Shown here: positions 12,928 to 21,261 of the stretch, piece after piece | Numbering within the stretch: position 1 is the stretch's first letter | How the letters are laid out: the number at the start of each line of letters is the position of its first letter | Source of the DNA: Nitrospiria bacterium | GTDB taxonomy: Bacteria > Nitrospirota > CAKKRA01 > 9FT-COMBO-42-15 | Assembly: GCA_919902475.1 (NCBI GenBank) | Contig: CAKKRA010000048.1 | Location: forward strand, 1 to 25,232 | Direction: 5' to 3' | DNA: 25,232 nucleotides | Program-made: the position numbers and the translations under genes | Notes under the pieces: model-generated | Databases searched by the model: none | Told to the model about the DNA's origin: nothing | What the model saw: the letters and a program-made list of their open reading frames with translations, nothing else

Positions 12928-13374
12928 TTAATCTTTATTTGCAAAGGATAAAAGATGTTCAATAATATTTTTAAATTGTTCTCTTGGCCCTTTGTCTTTA
13001 GTGTCCATAGAGTTTTTATACATGGCATAAGCAGCTACCTCATTCCATGTTATTTTGTTGCAATAGTCACAATAATTTTTCAATGTAGCATCGAAATCTC
13101 TTTTGCGGTAGAAAGGTATGAAATGCCTAAATTCAGTTGCAATGCTTTCTATCTTGACAATGGATTGACTGAATCGCGGGAAGATACCTTGTTCCCAATA
13201 TTGAGTGACGGGATACAATCCCTGAAGTTCAGTCAATATTTTATTCCTGAATTTGGTAGAAGCTTCTGCAATTCTATTTTTTCTATAGATACGATAAGTA
13301 ACATATCCTCCAAAAACGATAGTCAAAATAGCACCAGCAATAGTGATAAAATTGTCAATAATAAGTTGAATCAT
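12928..13374 (-). CDS. Cassette-borne hypothetical protein with one N-terminal membrane segment
   Basis: A 148-residue protein not assigned to a family. Residues about 6-27 (IDNFITIAGAILTIVFGGYV) form one membrane helix, followed by basic residues YRIYRKNR, so the remaining 120 residues should be cytoplasmic. These are mostly helical, with YWEQGIFPRFSQS, FYRKRDFDATLKNYCDYC and a final EHLLSFANKD. Its layout (short N-tail, one helix with AILTI, cytoplasmic body) resembles the larger cassette protein at 9809-10633, though the soluble parts differ. An attC-like site follows 6 bases after its stop. It is the first gene of the array on the right side; no cassette start or attI was recognised upstream. 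Confidence 0.7.
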   Translation of the reverse strand: MIQLIIDNFITIAGAILTIVFGGYVTYRIYRKNRIAEASTKFRNKILTELQGLYPVTQYWEQGIFPRFSQSIVKIESIATEFRHFIPFYRKRDFDATLKNYCDYCNKITWNEVAAYAMYKNSMDTKDKGPREQFKNIIEHLLSFANKD

Positions 13375-13647
13375 AAATTTATTTTGCTAGTAAGGGTCAA
13401 GGAAGAATAGAGGGTCAAAGTCTTCATTGTTCACAGCCTCTGATTTATTCTGCCTATCAACCTTCTTTCCCTAAAAAGCTTGACACTATATTAACTAAGC
13501 TAAATCATAAAATCAAGGGAAATGTAATGCTATATTGACAGATATAACTGCAATAGCTTACACCCATTGCGTTCCGAGCAGAACCCTGAAAGAGGCAAAA
13601 AGCCCGCTGGATTTTTGAAAGGTTTTGCAAAATTAATATTTTTTGTG
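13375..13647. other. Non-coding stretch between the cassette array and the bioA remnant
   Basis: I see no gene, attI or integrase here. Two plus-strand TTGACA hexamers (13490-13495, 13535-13540) lack convincing -10 boxes. A weak palindrome (AAAAAGCCCGCTGGATTTTT, about 13597-13616) lies downstream of the bioA remnant and may be its old terminator. Confidence 0.5.
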
Positions 13648-14012
13648 TCAAGTTTCTGTTACTTCCCTTATACAAATATACACAACATCCAATAGCTTTT
13701 TCAGCTCTTCCATTGCGATGCTTAATGGCGGCATGAGGACGATGACATTTCCGAGCGGCCTGATAATCAGGCCTTACTTTCTGACTTCTTTAATTGCTTT
13801 AATATCAATCTTTTCTTCATTATATATAAGTTGGTAATGAGGTCAGACTGGTTTAAATAAGTCATGCCCTTGCCCATTGATATTTGCAAAATAATTCAAA
13901 AAAAGGATGTCCTTTACATGATTATCATGCCATAAATACTTAGAGAGTTTACTGGCAAATATTATTTTTTCATTTTTAAATCAATTCCTATGTCTTTAAT
14001 TTTTTCTTCCAT
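13648..14012 (-). pseudogene. bioA: Degraded remnant with BioA (DAPA aminotransferase) C-terminus
   Basis: On the minus strand the last 46 codons before TGA 13648-13650 read GLIIRPLGNVIVLMPPLSI, then MEELKKLLDVVY and IREVTET. This is the conserved C-terminus of adenosylmethionine-8-amino-7-oxononanoate aminotransferase, the PLP enzyme of biotin synthesis. The same frame is broken by TAA directly before GLII (EVRK-stop) and by TGA further upstream (FKPV-stop). Upstream to about 14012 the frame includes segments such as SKYLWHDN that I cannot assign with confidence. It begins near an ATG with a good ribosome site (AAAGGGG) that reads only 16 codons before a stop. The catalytic core of BioA is missing, so this is a deleted, non-functional copy, possibly fused to another remnant. 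Confidence 0.75.
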
Positions 14013-14058
14013 CTTACCCCTTTTTTAGATATACTATCCTTAAAATTATAAGGTGCTT

Positions 14059-15366
14059 ATGGAAAACATGCGCAAGGTACATATAAAAACATGGGGCTGT
14101 CAGATGAATGAGCATGATTCTGAAAGGATTGCAGGTGTTCTTTTAGAAAATGGTTATCAACTGACAGAGGATATAAAGGATGCCAACCTCGTTATTCTTA
14201 ATACATGCAGTGTAAGGGATAAAGCTGAACATAAGTTTTTCAGCGAGGTTGGAAGGATCATGGATTTAAAAAAGAAGAATCCTGATCTCTTGATAGGAGT
14301 TGGCGGCTGCATTGCGCAGCAAAAGGGCAAGGAAATCACAAAAAGGACAAAGGGTGTTGACCTTGTGTTCGGGACAAGGAGTATTCATGAGATTCCAGGA
14401 CTCCTTGACGCGCTTTCAGAAAAGAGTAAACATCCTGTAAATGTTGCTGAGCATAAGATAAATACAGTTTCTTATCCTGCCTTAAGAAAAAAGGGGGTTA
14501 AGGCATGGGTGTCTATTATGTATGGGTGCAATAATTTCTGCACCTATTGTGTTGTGCCTTATACAAGGGGAAGGGAAGAGAGCAGGCCTAAAGAGGAAAT
14601 ATTAAAAGAGGTTCAGGGGCTTGTAAATCAGGGTTTCAAAGAGATAACGCTCCTTGGCCAAAATGTGAATTCCTATGAGATGGATTTTCCAGCATTACTC
14701 AGCTATCTCCACCCTGTAGAAGGGATTGAGAGAATCAGGTTTATGACCTCCCATCCAAAAGACCTGTCTGACAGATTGATTGATGCAATAGCAGAATTAC
14801 CAAAGGTATGCAATCATCTGCACCTGCCATTGCAGTCAGGCTCAGATAAAATCTTGAATCTGATGAACAGGGGATATACATATTCTGAATATAAAAGGAA
14901 GATAGATAAAATAAGAGACAAAATGCCTGAGATAGGCATTACAACAGATATCATTGTTGGATTTCCCGGTGAAACAGAAGATGATTTAAATATTACAATG
15001 GATGCCTTAAGAGATGTTGAATATGATAATATCTATGCATTCAAATATTCAAAAAGGCAAGATACTGCTGCTGAAAAGTTTGACGGACATCTGCCTAAGG
15101 ATATAAAAGAGGAGAGGCTTGCGCAGGTTATGTTACTTCAAACAGAGATTACAACAAAAAAAAACAAGGGGCATATTGGATTGACTGTTGGGGTTCTTGT
15201 TGAAGGTGTGAGCGAGGCAGACAAGTGCCGCCTGACAGGAAGGACTGAAGCCAACAGGATTGTTAATTTCACAGGGCATTCCGAATTAATCGGTAGAATT
15301 GTTAATGTAAAGATTATTAACGCAAATCTTTCAAACTTAGAAGGTGTTATTAGTAAGGATGAATAA
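14059..15366 (+). CDS. miaB: tRNA-2-methylthio-N6-dimethylallyladenosine synthase MiaB
   Basis: A radical-SAM methylthiotransferase that converts i6A37 of tRNAs reading UNN codons to ms2i6A37. The N-terminal UPF0004 domain carries three cysteines that bind the auxiliary [4Fe-4S] cluster (in WGCQMN, NTCSVRD and GGCIAQ). The radical-SAM CxxxCxxC is in YGCNNFCTYCVVPYTRGRE, and a TRAM domain closes the protein. The pattern TWGCQMNEHDSE and the 435-437 residue length identify MiaB, not RimO or MtaB. The frame opens with GTG at 14053, but the ATG at 14059 follows AAGGTG closely; an ATG at 14068 (MRKVHIKTWGCQ) is also possible. The VanZ-family gene starts inside its 3' end. Confidence 0.96.
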   Translation: MENMRKVHIKTWGCQMNEHDSERIAGVLLENGYQLTEDIKDANLVILNTCSVRDKAEHKFFSEVGRIMDLKKKNPDLLIGVGGCIAQQKGKEITKRTKGVDLVFGTRSIHEIPGLLDALSEKSKHPVNVAEHKINTVSYPALRKKGVKAWVSIMYGCNNFCTYCVVPYTRGREESRPKEEILKEVQGLVNQGFKEITLLGQNVNSYEMDFPALLSYLHPVEGIERIRFMTSHPKDLSDRLIDAIAELPKVCNHLHLPLQSGSDKILNLMNRGYTYSEYKRKIDKIRDKMPEIGITTDIIVGFPGETEDDLNITMDALRDVEYDNIYAFKYSKRQDTAAEKFDGHLPKDIKEERLAQVMLLQTEITTKKNKGHIGLTVGVLVEGVSEADKCRLTGRTEANRIVNFTGHSELIGRIVNVKIINANLSNLEGVISKDE

Positions 15367-15739
15367 GAAGGTTTTATACTTGTCTGCAACAATAGCCTAT
15401 GCGCTATTAATCTTCCTGCTTTCCTCTTTTTCCGGTGATAAGACAGAAAAGCTGTATCTGTTTAAACACTCTGATAAAATTATACACCTCTTAGAATACG
15501 CTGTATTATGTTTTTTGGTAAGCAAGGCGCTCTCTTTTACATTAAAAGAAAATGTTAGAAGATATATAGGATTAATAGCAGTCGTCATTTCACTGCTTTA
15601 TGCAATAACAGATGAATTTCACCAGTCCTTTGTGCCGGGCCGTTATGCAAGTATTGATGATATCTTTGCTGACGGCATTGGCGCTGTTATATCGCAGATA
15701 ATTTTATATATAAAGGATGTGAAAGGCGACTTAAGATGA
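15359..15739 (+). CDS. VanZ-family membrane protein
   Basis: A 126-residue inner-membrane protein with about four transmembrane helices. The VanZ hallmarks are present: SDKIIHLLEYAVLCFL (the conserved K-x-x-H followed by a glycine/glutamate-rich helix) and YAITDEFHQSFVPGRYASIDDIFADGIGA. Relatives include VanZ of teicoplanin resistance and many family members of unknown function. The ATG at 15359 is chosen over the upstream GTG at 15344 because its N-terminus (MNKKVLYLSATIAY) is typical. It overlaps the miaB stop by 8 bases, and its own stop overlaps the mtaB start by 4 bases, so all three genes should be translated as one operon. Any link between its function and tRNA modification is unclear. 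Confidence 0.85.
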   Translation: MNKKVLYLSATIAYALLIFLLSSFSGDKTEKLYLFKHSDKIIHLLEYAVLCFLVSKALSFTLKENVRRYIGLIAVVISLLYAITDEFHQSFVPGRYASIDDIFADGIGAVISQIILYIKDVKGDLR

Positions 15740-17034
15740 GGATTGCATTCTCAACACTCGGCTGCAAGATAAATCAATATGACTCTGCATTGATGAAGGA
15801 GTCATTAAATGGAAGGTTTCAGATAGTCTCTTTTGATGATGTGGCAGATGTGTATGTAATAAATACATGCACTGTAACTGCAAAGAGCGACTACCAGTCA
15901 AGACAGCTTGTGAGGAGGGCTGTAAAGAAGAATGAAAAGGCAAAGATAGTCGTTGCAGGATGCTATCCCCAGAGCAATCCAGAGGCTTTTGTGTCTATAG
16001 ATGGCGTAGATGTTATCCTCGGCAATCAGGAGAAACTTGAGCTTGAAAGATATCTTGAAGATACAGAGAAGGAACAGTTGCCAAGGGTTTATGTAAATAA
16101 AACTGCTGAGAGCTTCTTTCATTCTGATATAAAGGCCTTTCCAGACAAGACGCGGGCAGTTTTAAAGGTTCAGGATGGTTGCAGCGCATTTTGCGCCTTT
16201 TGCATTGTCCCTTATGTCCGCGGCAAGGCAAGGAGCGCAAGGCCAGAGTGGGTAACAAAGCAGATTAATAATTTTGTTGATGCTGGATACAAGGAGATTG
16301 TCCTTTCAGGTGTAAGCTTAGGAACCTATGGAAAAGACATCTCACCTAATAAATCTTTGTCATGGCTTGTTAAGAAAATACTTAAAGAAACAGAGATACA
16401 GAGAATCAGAATAAGCTCTGTAGAGCCAGAGGATGTTAAAGATGAACTTATTGACCTTGTTTCCTTTGATGACAGGATATGCAAACATCTGCATTTGCCA
16501 TTGCAGAGCGGTGATGACAGGATTTTACATAGGATGAAAAGGCAGTATGACTCTGCGTATTTTAAAGGGCTTGTTTTAAAGATTAAGGAAAAGATGCCAG
16601 ATATTGGTCTTGGCACAGATGTAATAGTCGGCCTGCCAGAAGAGGATGATACTGCCTATGAAAATAGTGTTAAGCTGATACAAGAGCTTCCATTTACCTA
16701 TTTACATGTATTTTCATATTCTATGCGTCGCGGCACAGAGGCATTTAATTTTAAAGAGCAGGTTCCAGAAAATGTTAAAAAAGAGCGGAGCAGAAGGCTG
16801 ATTGAAATAGGCAAAAACAAGTCAATGCAATTCAAAAATAGTTTTATTAACAAAACTTTTGATGCCTTAATTGAAAGCGAAAAGGACAAAAAGACAGGGA
16901 TGTTCAAGTGTCTTACAGGAAACTACATGAAGTTATTCATAAGAAGCGATAATAATGTGATAAAGAATAAGATAGTACCAGTAAAAATTATAGAAATTGA
17001 CAAAAATGGAGATTTGATTGGAGATGTTGATTAG
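15736..17034 (+). CDS. mtaB: tRNA t6A37 methylthiotransferase MtaB
   Basis: A 432-residue methylthiotransferase that adds the 2-methylthio group to t6A37 of ANN-decoding tRNAs. The start MRIAFSTLGCKINQYDSALM is characteristic of MtaB. The three cluster cysteines are C10, C45 (NTCTVT) and C76 (GCYPQ). The radical-SAM triad is C149, C153 and C156 in QDGCSAFCAFCIVPYVRG. The later blocks HLHLPLQSGDDRIL and DVIVGLPEE are intact, and a TRAM-like domain lies at the C-terminus. It overlaps the VanZ-family stop in an ATGA arrangement. Together with miaB it gives the cell both A37 methylthiolation activities in one operon. Confidence 0.95.
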   Translation: MRIAFSTLGCKINQYDSALMKESLNGRFQIVSFDDVADVYVINTCTVTAKSDYQSRQLVRRAVKKNEKAKIVVAGCYPQSNPEAFVSIDGVDVILGNQEKLELERYLEDTEKEQLPRVYVNKTAESFFHSDIKAFPDKTRAVLKVQDGCSAFCAFCIVPYVRGKARSARPEWVTKQINNFVDAGYKEIVLSGVSLGTYGKDISPNKSLSWLVKKILKETEIQRIRISSVEPEDVKDELIDLVSFDDRICKHLHLPLQSGDDRILHRMKRQYDSAYFKGLVLKIKEKMPDIGLGTDVIVGLPEEDDTAYENSVKLIQELPFTYLHVFSYSMRRGTEAFNFKEQVPENVKKERSRRLIEIGKNKSMQFKNSFINKTFDALIESEKDKKTGMFKCLTGNYMKLFIRSDNNVIKNKIVPVKIIEIDKNGDLIGDVD

Positions 17035-17052
17035 AACAAAATTAACTAAGTT

Positions 17053-17238
17053 TTAAACAACAAAAATATCAAAATCATGGACAAATCTCTTTACCTTCAT
17101 TAAATTCCGCTTGACCAATCTGAATGTTGTGGCTTTTGTGCCACACCCAATGTTGTAAATAAAAATACCCTTTGTGTCAGAAGCTTTTGGATAAAGTTCA
17201 AGCTTTGCGTGATTTACAGTAAGCCCTGATTTTTTTGT
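17053..17238 (-). pseudogene. Unidentified gene remnant
   Basis: On the minus strand, a stop-to-stop frame of 61 codons without a usable start encodes a protein-like segment (VNHAKLELYPKASDTKG, then IFIYNIGCGTKATTFRLVKR, then VKRFVHDFDIFVV). The varied composition suggests a former gene end, but I cannot name a family. It lies between mtaB and the bamA promoter; the -35 box of that promoter overlaps its upstream edge. It could also be a chance open frame. Confidence 0.4.
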
Positions 17239-17266
17239 TTACAATAATTTTTTAAAATGTTATATT
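17238..17266 (+). promoter_or_regulatory. Strong sigma70-type promoter of the bamA-lpx operon
   Basis: TTTACA (17238-17243) and TATATT (17261-17266) each match the consensus at 5 of 6 positions and are separated by exactly 17 bases in an A/T-rich setting. The expected transcription start is near 17273, which supports the ATG at 17303 as the bamA start and leaves a 30-base leader. Confidence 0.6.
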
Positions 17267-17302
17267 TCTGAATTACTTATATGGATGAAAGGCTTTCTAT
17301 TG

Positions 17303-19654
17303 ATGACAAGAAAAATAGCTCATGTACTTTTTCTGTTGGTTTTTTGTGCCTTTGTTTTTCATGAATTAAACGGCACAGTCCTTGCAGAAGAGATTAAAAT
17401 AAAATATATAGAGGTAAGGGGTAACAAAAGGGTAAATACCTCTACTATCAGGTCTAAGATTAAGATAAAGGAAGGTGATCTCTTTTCGCCTGAAAAACTT
17501 AGAGAGGATATAAAATCTATCTTCCAGATGGGTTTTTTTGGTGATGTAAAGGTAGAGACAGAGGGCTTTGAGGGCGGTTTAAAGATTATCTTTGTTGTAG
17601 TTGAAAAGCAGTATATAGAGAGTATTGTCTTTGAAGGCAATAAAGAATTAACAACTGAAAAGATAAAAGAAAAGATTTCCATAAAACCAAACAGCATAGT
17701 TGACCAGCAGATAATAAGGGATAATATTGAGAAGATAAAAAGATATTATGAAGATGAAGGATATTATTATGCCAATATCATACCTGTTATAAAGACAACT
17801 ACAAAGGAGCGGGTGTCTCTAATATTTTATATAGAAGAAGGCAGGAAGGTAACAGTTGATGATGTAAAATTTGAGGGGAATAAGGTCTACAGCAGTTTTA
17901 AAATAAGAAGGCAGTTAAAGACGAAAAGATGGTGGATTTTTTCATGGCTTGATTCAACAGGAAAATATAAAAAGGAAGAAGTAAGGAACGATGTAGACAG
18001 GATTCAGGAGTTTTATGCAAATAATGGGTATCTGCAGGTTCAGGTAGGCGAGCCAAAGATAGAAGTCTCAAAGGATAAGAGGTCTATTATTCTGACATAC
18101 CCTATTATAGAAGGCGACAGATTTAAGATAAAAAAGATTGGCATTAAAGGCAACACGGTATTTACTGAAAAGGAATTGAGAAAGATACTCAAAACCGAGG
18201 AGAAGGCTATATTTAAAAGAAATCTCCTAAGAGAAGATATAGTAGCTATTATTGAGAAATATGGCGAAAAAGGATATGCCTTTGCAAATGTAATACCAGC
18301 CATTGATCCTAATAAGAATACAAAACTTGTTGATATAACCCTTAATATAACTGAAAAGGATAAGGTAAAGATCAACAGGATTAATATCTTCGGCAATGAT
18401 GTTACAAAGGATAAGGTTATTAGAAGGGAGATAAGGGTTACTGAACAGGAGATTATAAATACAAAGGAATTGAAAAGGAGCTATCAGAAATTAAATAACC
18501 TGAACTTCTTTGAGACTATAGAGCTGCTTCCGAGAGAGACAGGTGAAAACATGGTTGACCTTGATGTTAGGGTAAAAGAGAAGCCGACAGGAGCTTTAAG
18601 TTTTGGCGCAGGATATAACTCCGTAGAATATCTGATAGGCATGGTTGAGATATCTCAGGGCAATTTATTTGGGACAGGCATACTTGTAAAGGCAAAGGGC
18701 GAGTTTGGAGAGAAAAAGACAAATTATTCTTTGAGTTTCAAAGAGCCGTGGCTTTTTGATTATCCAATGTCATTAGGATTGAATTTATATAAGAATGACC
18801 GCTCATATGACAGTTATAAAAAGGATTCTATAGGCGGAAACGTTACACTAGGCAGGACATTTACTGATTATGTAAGCGGCAGTATTTCCTATAGCTTGGA
18901 AACCGCACAGATTTATGACCTGTATAAAAATGCGCCTGATTCTGCCAAAACAGATTGTGACGACCCTGCTCTTATTGATTTCAGTAGTGGAGATTTCTAT
19001 AATAAATGTAAAATGAAGCTGACAAGCATTATAGGATTAAGCTTGGGAAGGGATTCAAGGGATAACTATCTTGAGCCGAGAGAGGGTTCAAACAACAGTG
19101 TTTATTATGAATATGCAGGCGGATTTTTAGGCGGAGATAATGCATATTATAGAACTATAGGAGCTTCAAGCTGGTATTTAAGGCTTATACTTGATACTGT
19201 TGTCATGTTTCGTGGAAAAATAGGCTATGCAGCAGGTCATTCTGATAAAAATCTGCCAACTTATGAAAGATTTTATACAGGGGGCATAAATACAGTCAGG
19301 GGCTACAAATATGGCGAGGCAGGGCCGCTTGATGCAAGTAACAATAGAATAGGCGGCAATAAAGAACTGTTATTTAATATAGAGCTTACATTTCCTCTGA
19401 TTCCAGAGGCGAGGATAAGAGGCGTTGCCTTTTTTGATGCTGGAAGGGCATTTAATGATAATGAAGGATTAGACAGTCATAGTATTTGTTATAGAGGGGA
19501 GTGTAAGAGTCAGTGGCTGAGATACGGTGTGGGCGCTGGAATACGCTGGATATCGCCAATTGGTCCATTAAGGCTTGAATGGGGCTATAAACTCGACAAG
19601 TTCACTTGGGAAGATGACAGCGCCTTTGAGTTTGCAATAGGAACATTTTTTTAA
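17303..19654 (+). CDS. bamA: Outer membrane protein assembly factor BamA
   Basis: The central component of the BAM complex, which folds beta-barrel proteins into the outer membrane. A signal peptide (MTRKIAHVLFLL... ending near VLAEE) is followed by five POTRA domains over about 400 residues; repeated signatures such as IEVRGNKRV, IVFEGNKELT, VKFEGNKVY, IGIKGNTVF and INIFGNDVT mark each. The 16-strand barrel starts near EKPTGALSFGAGY and contains the conserved VRGYKYGEAGP (VRGF-type) loop-6 motif; it ends in a C-terminal aromatic FAIGTFF. An upstream ATG at 17285 is possible, but the ATG at 17303 is preferred: GAAAGG lies about 10 bases before it, and it gives a cleaner signal peptide and a longer leader. 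It is the first gene of the operon, with skp 27 bases downstream. Confidence 0.96.
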   Translation: MTRKIAHVLFLLVFCAFVFHELNGTVLAEEIKIKYIEVRGNKRVNTSTIRSKIKIKEGDLFSPEKLREDIKSIFQMGFFGDVKVETEGFEGGLKIIFVVVEKQYIESIVFEGNKELTTEKIKEKISIKPNSIVDQQIIRDNIEKIKRYYEDEGYYYANIIPVIKTTTKERVSLIFYIEEGRKVTVDDVKFEGNKVYSSFKIRRQLKTKRWWIFSWLDSTGKYKKEEVRNDVDRIQEFYANNGYLQVQVGEPKIEVSKDKRSIILTYPIIEGDRFKIKKIGIKGNTVFTEKELRKILKTEEKAIFKRNLLREDIVAIIEKYGEKGYAFANVIPAIDPNKNTKLVDITLNITEKDKVKINRINIFGNDVTKDKVIRREIRVTEQEIINTKELKRSYQKLNNLNFFETIELLPRETGENMVDLDVRVKEKPTGALSFGAGYNSVEYLIGMVEISQGNLFGTGILVKAKGEFGEKKTNYSLSFKEPWLFDYPMSLGLNLYKNDRSYDSYKKDSIGGNVTLGRTFTDYVSGSISYSLETAQIYDLYKNAPDSAKTDCDDPALIDFSSGDFYNKCKMKLTSIIGLSLGRDSRDNYLEPREGSNNSVYYEYAGGFLGGDNAYYRTIGASSWYLRLILDTVVMFRGKIGYAAGHSDKNLPTYERFYTGGINTVRGYKYGEAGPLDASNNRIGGNKELLFNIELTFPLIPEARIRGVAFFDAGRAFNDNEGLDSHSICYRGECKSQWLRYGVGAGIRWISPIGPLRLEWGYKLDKFTWEDDSAFEFAIGTFF

Positions 19655-19681
19655 AAACTAAAAACGAAAGGGGTTTTTACA

Positions 19682-20221
19682 ATGAGAGGACTTACAATTA
19701 TTTTATTAACACTTTTTGCAGTAATCTTAGGTTTTACAAACCCTGCTTTTACAGCAGAGATTAAGGTGGGGTCAATTGATGCCCAGCGTGTTTTAAGTGA
19801 GTCTAAAAAGGCGAATGAATCTGCAAAATCTGTTGAAGAATTTGCAAAAGGCAAAGAGAAACTTTTAGAGATTGATAAAAAAGAGCTTGAAAAAATGGAT
19901 GAGGAATATCAAAAACAGATTTCAATCTTAAGCCCTGAGGCAAGAAAGCAAAAAGAGGAGCAGATAAAAAAGAAGTTTGAGGAATTTCAGAAAAAGAGAG
20001 CGGCCTTATCAGATGAGGTTCGTAAAAAAAATGCAGAGGTCTCAAAATCATTTGGCGAGAAGATAGAAGGTATTGTAAAGGCGCTTGGAAAGAAAGAAGG
20101 TTTTACACTGATTGTTGAAAAGAGGGGATTGATGTATTCACCTGATGATTTTTACCCTCTTGATCTAACAGATAGAATAATCAAGGAGATAGACTCACAA
20201 AAGCAAAATGATAAAAAATAA
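19682..20221 (+). CDS. skp: Periplasmic chaperone Skp/OmpH
   Basis: A 179-residue periplasmic chaperone that holds unfolded outer-membrane proteins on their way to BamA. It has a signal peptide (MRGLTIILLTLFAVILGFTN, cleavage near AFTA, residue 25), then a short beta strand IKVGSIDAQRVLSES typical of OmpH. A long charged coiled coil follows (about residues 40-125, many Lys/Glu), and VKALGKKEGFTLIVEKRGLMY returns to the small beta core. It sits between bamA and lpxD, the usual location, and its end overlaps the lpxD start by 14 bases. Confidence 0.93.
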   Translation: MRGLTIILLTLFAVILGFTNPAFTAEIKVGSIDAQRVLSESKKANESAKSVEEFAKGKEKLLEIDKKELEKMDEEYQKQISILSPEARKQKEEQIKKKFEEFQKKRAALSDEVRKKNAEVSKSFGEKIEGIVKALGKKEGFTLIVEKRGLMYSPDDFYPLDLTDRIIKEIDSQKQNDKK

Positions 20222-21248
20222 AGGCATAAAATTAAAAGACCTCGCAAAAAAATTAGAAGGCGAGTTGTCCGGCGACGGAGAAATTCTAATCACAGGTATC
20301 TCCGGCATCCGTGAGGCAAACGAGGGTGATATTACCTTTATCTCGCATCAGAAATATAAGCCTGAGCTTGAAAATACAAAGGCATCTGCTGTTATTGCAA
20401 CAATGGAGTTTAAGGATTTAAATAAGAATTTTATTTTTGTAGATAATCCATATTTTGCATTTAGCAAGGTCTTAAACTATTTTTATAAGAAAGAGTACAA
20501 ATCACATGGCATAGACCCAAATGCTGTCGTTGGAAATAATGCAGTCATTGGCAGGGATGTCAGCATATATCCACTTGCTGTAATAGGAGATAATGCAAAG
20601 ATCGGCGACAGGGTTGTAATATATTCTGGTGTTTATATCGGCGATAACAGCATTATTGGAGATGACTCTCTTATTTATCCAAATGTTACTATCAGAGAGG
20701 ATGTGGTAATTGGCAAGAGGGTTATATTGCACAGCGGCGTAGTCATAGGCAGCGATGGTTTTGGCTATGCAACAGATAAGGGCAAGCATCACAAGATTCC
20801 ACAGATTGGCGGTGTTGTCATTGAAGACGATGTGGAGCTTGGCGCAAATGTTACAGTTGACAGGGCAACATTGGGAAAGACAATTATAAAAAGAGGGACA
20901 AAGATAGACAACCTTGTCCAGATTGCCCATAATGTTATGGTAGGCGAGGATTCTATAATCGTTGCACAGGCTGGTGTTTCAGGAAGCAGTGAGATAGGAA
21001 AACATTGCGTAATCGGAGGCCAGGTCGGTTTTGTTGACCATATAAAGATTGGCGATAATGTTATGATAGGCGCGCAGTCAGGTGTTATGAGTGATGTTGC
21101 TTCAAATCAGATTATCTTGGGAAGCCCTGCAATTCCGCATAAGGATTGGCTTAGGGCGCAGGCAGTCTATCAAAAACTGCCTGAGATGAGAAAGAAGATT
21201 GCTGATTTAGAGAAGCGACTTTCAGAATTGGAGATGAAGACAAAATAG
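20208..21248 (+). CDS. lpxD: UDP-3-O-acylglucosamine N-acyltransferase LpxD
   Basis: Catalyses the third step of lipid A synthesis, adding an N-linked hydroxyacyl chain from acyl-ACP. The 346 residues comprise an N-terminal uridine-binding domain (ISGIREANEGDITFISHQKY), then a left-handed beta helix of hexapeptide repeats (from about residue 105) and a C-terminal helical end. The catalytic histidine is H241 in DNLVQIAHNVMVG; the family block GSDGFGYATDKGKHHKIPQ is present. A terminal coiled coil (KKIADLEKRLSELEMK) closes the protein. It overlaps the end of skp by 14 bases. Confidence 0.96.
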   Translation: MIKNKGIKLKDLAKKLEGELSGDGEILITGISGIREANEGDITFISHQKYKPELENTKASAVIATMEFKDLNKNFIFVDNPYFAFSKVLNYFYKKEYKSHGIDPNAVVGNNAVIGRDVSIYPLAVIGDNAKIGDRVVIYSGVYIGDNSIIGDDSLIYPNVTIREDVVIGKRVILHSGVVIGSDGFGYATDKGKHHKIPQIGGVVIEDDVELGANVTVDRATLGKTIIKRGTKIDNLVQIAHNVMVGEDSIIVAQAGVSGSSEIGKHCVIGGQVGFVDHIKIGDNVMIGAQSGVMSDVASNQIILGSPAIPHKDWLRAQAVYQKLPEMRKKIADLEKRLSELEMKTK

Positions 21249-21261
21249 GAGGAGGCTTTTA

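Larger units (their letters stand above)
8783..13374 (-). mobile_element. Decayed integron gene-cassette array without an integrase in view (CALIN-type)
   Basis: All genes in this span are on the minus strand. Most are short, hypothetical or toxin-antitoxin genes, and several are followed directly by 56-62-base imperfect palindromes that fit attC organisation: a RYYYAAC-like R'' core at or near the stop codon, a short inner hairpin with an unpaired base, and a GTTRRRY-like R' core. The best are at 12329-12388 and 9745-9806; weaker ones are at 12866-12921 and 8783-8840, and a half-site is at 10644-10650. The 5' edge of the cassette at 9.81-10.63 kb complements the R'' core at its own 3' end, as expected when a circular cassette with one attC is integrated. 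No intI gene or attI is visible. A RAYT element interrupts the array. Confidence 0.65.

Noticed and set aside
13490..13540. Two plus-strand TTGACA boxes as promoters reading toward miaB.
   Set aside because: No acceptable -10 box lies at 16-18 bases downstream, and miaB is over 500 bases away.
13643..13837. Plus-strand ORF in this region as a gene.
   Set aside because: It is the antisense shadow of the bioA remnant.
17125..17146. Hairpin TGTGGC-TTTTGT-GCCACA as a terminator for mtaB.
   Set aside because: No T run follows it, and it lies about 90 bases after the mtaB stop within the remnant frame.
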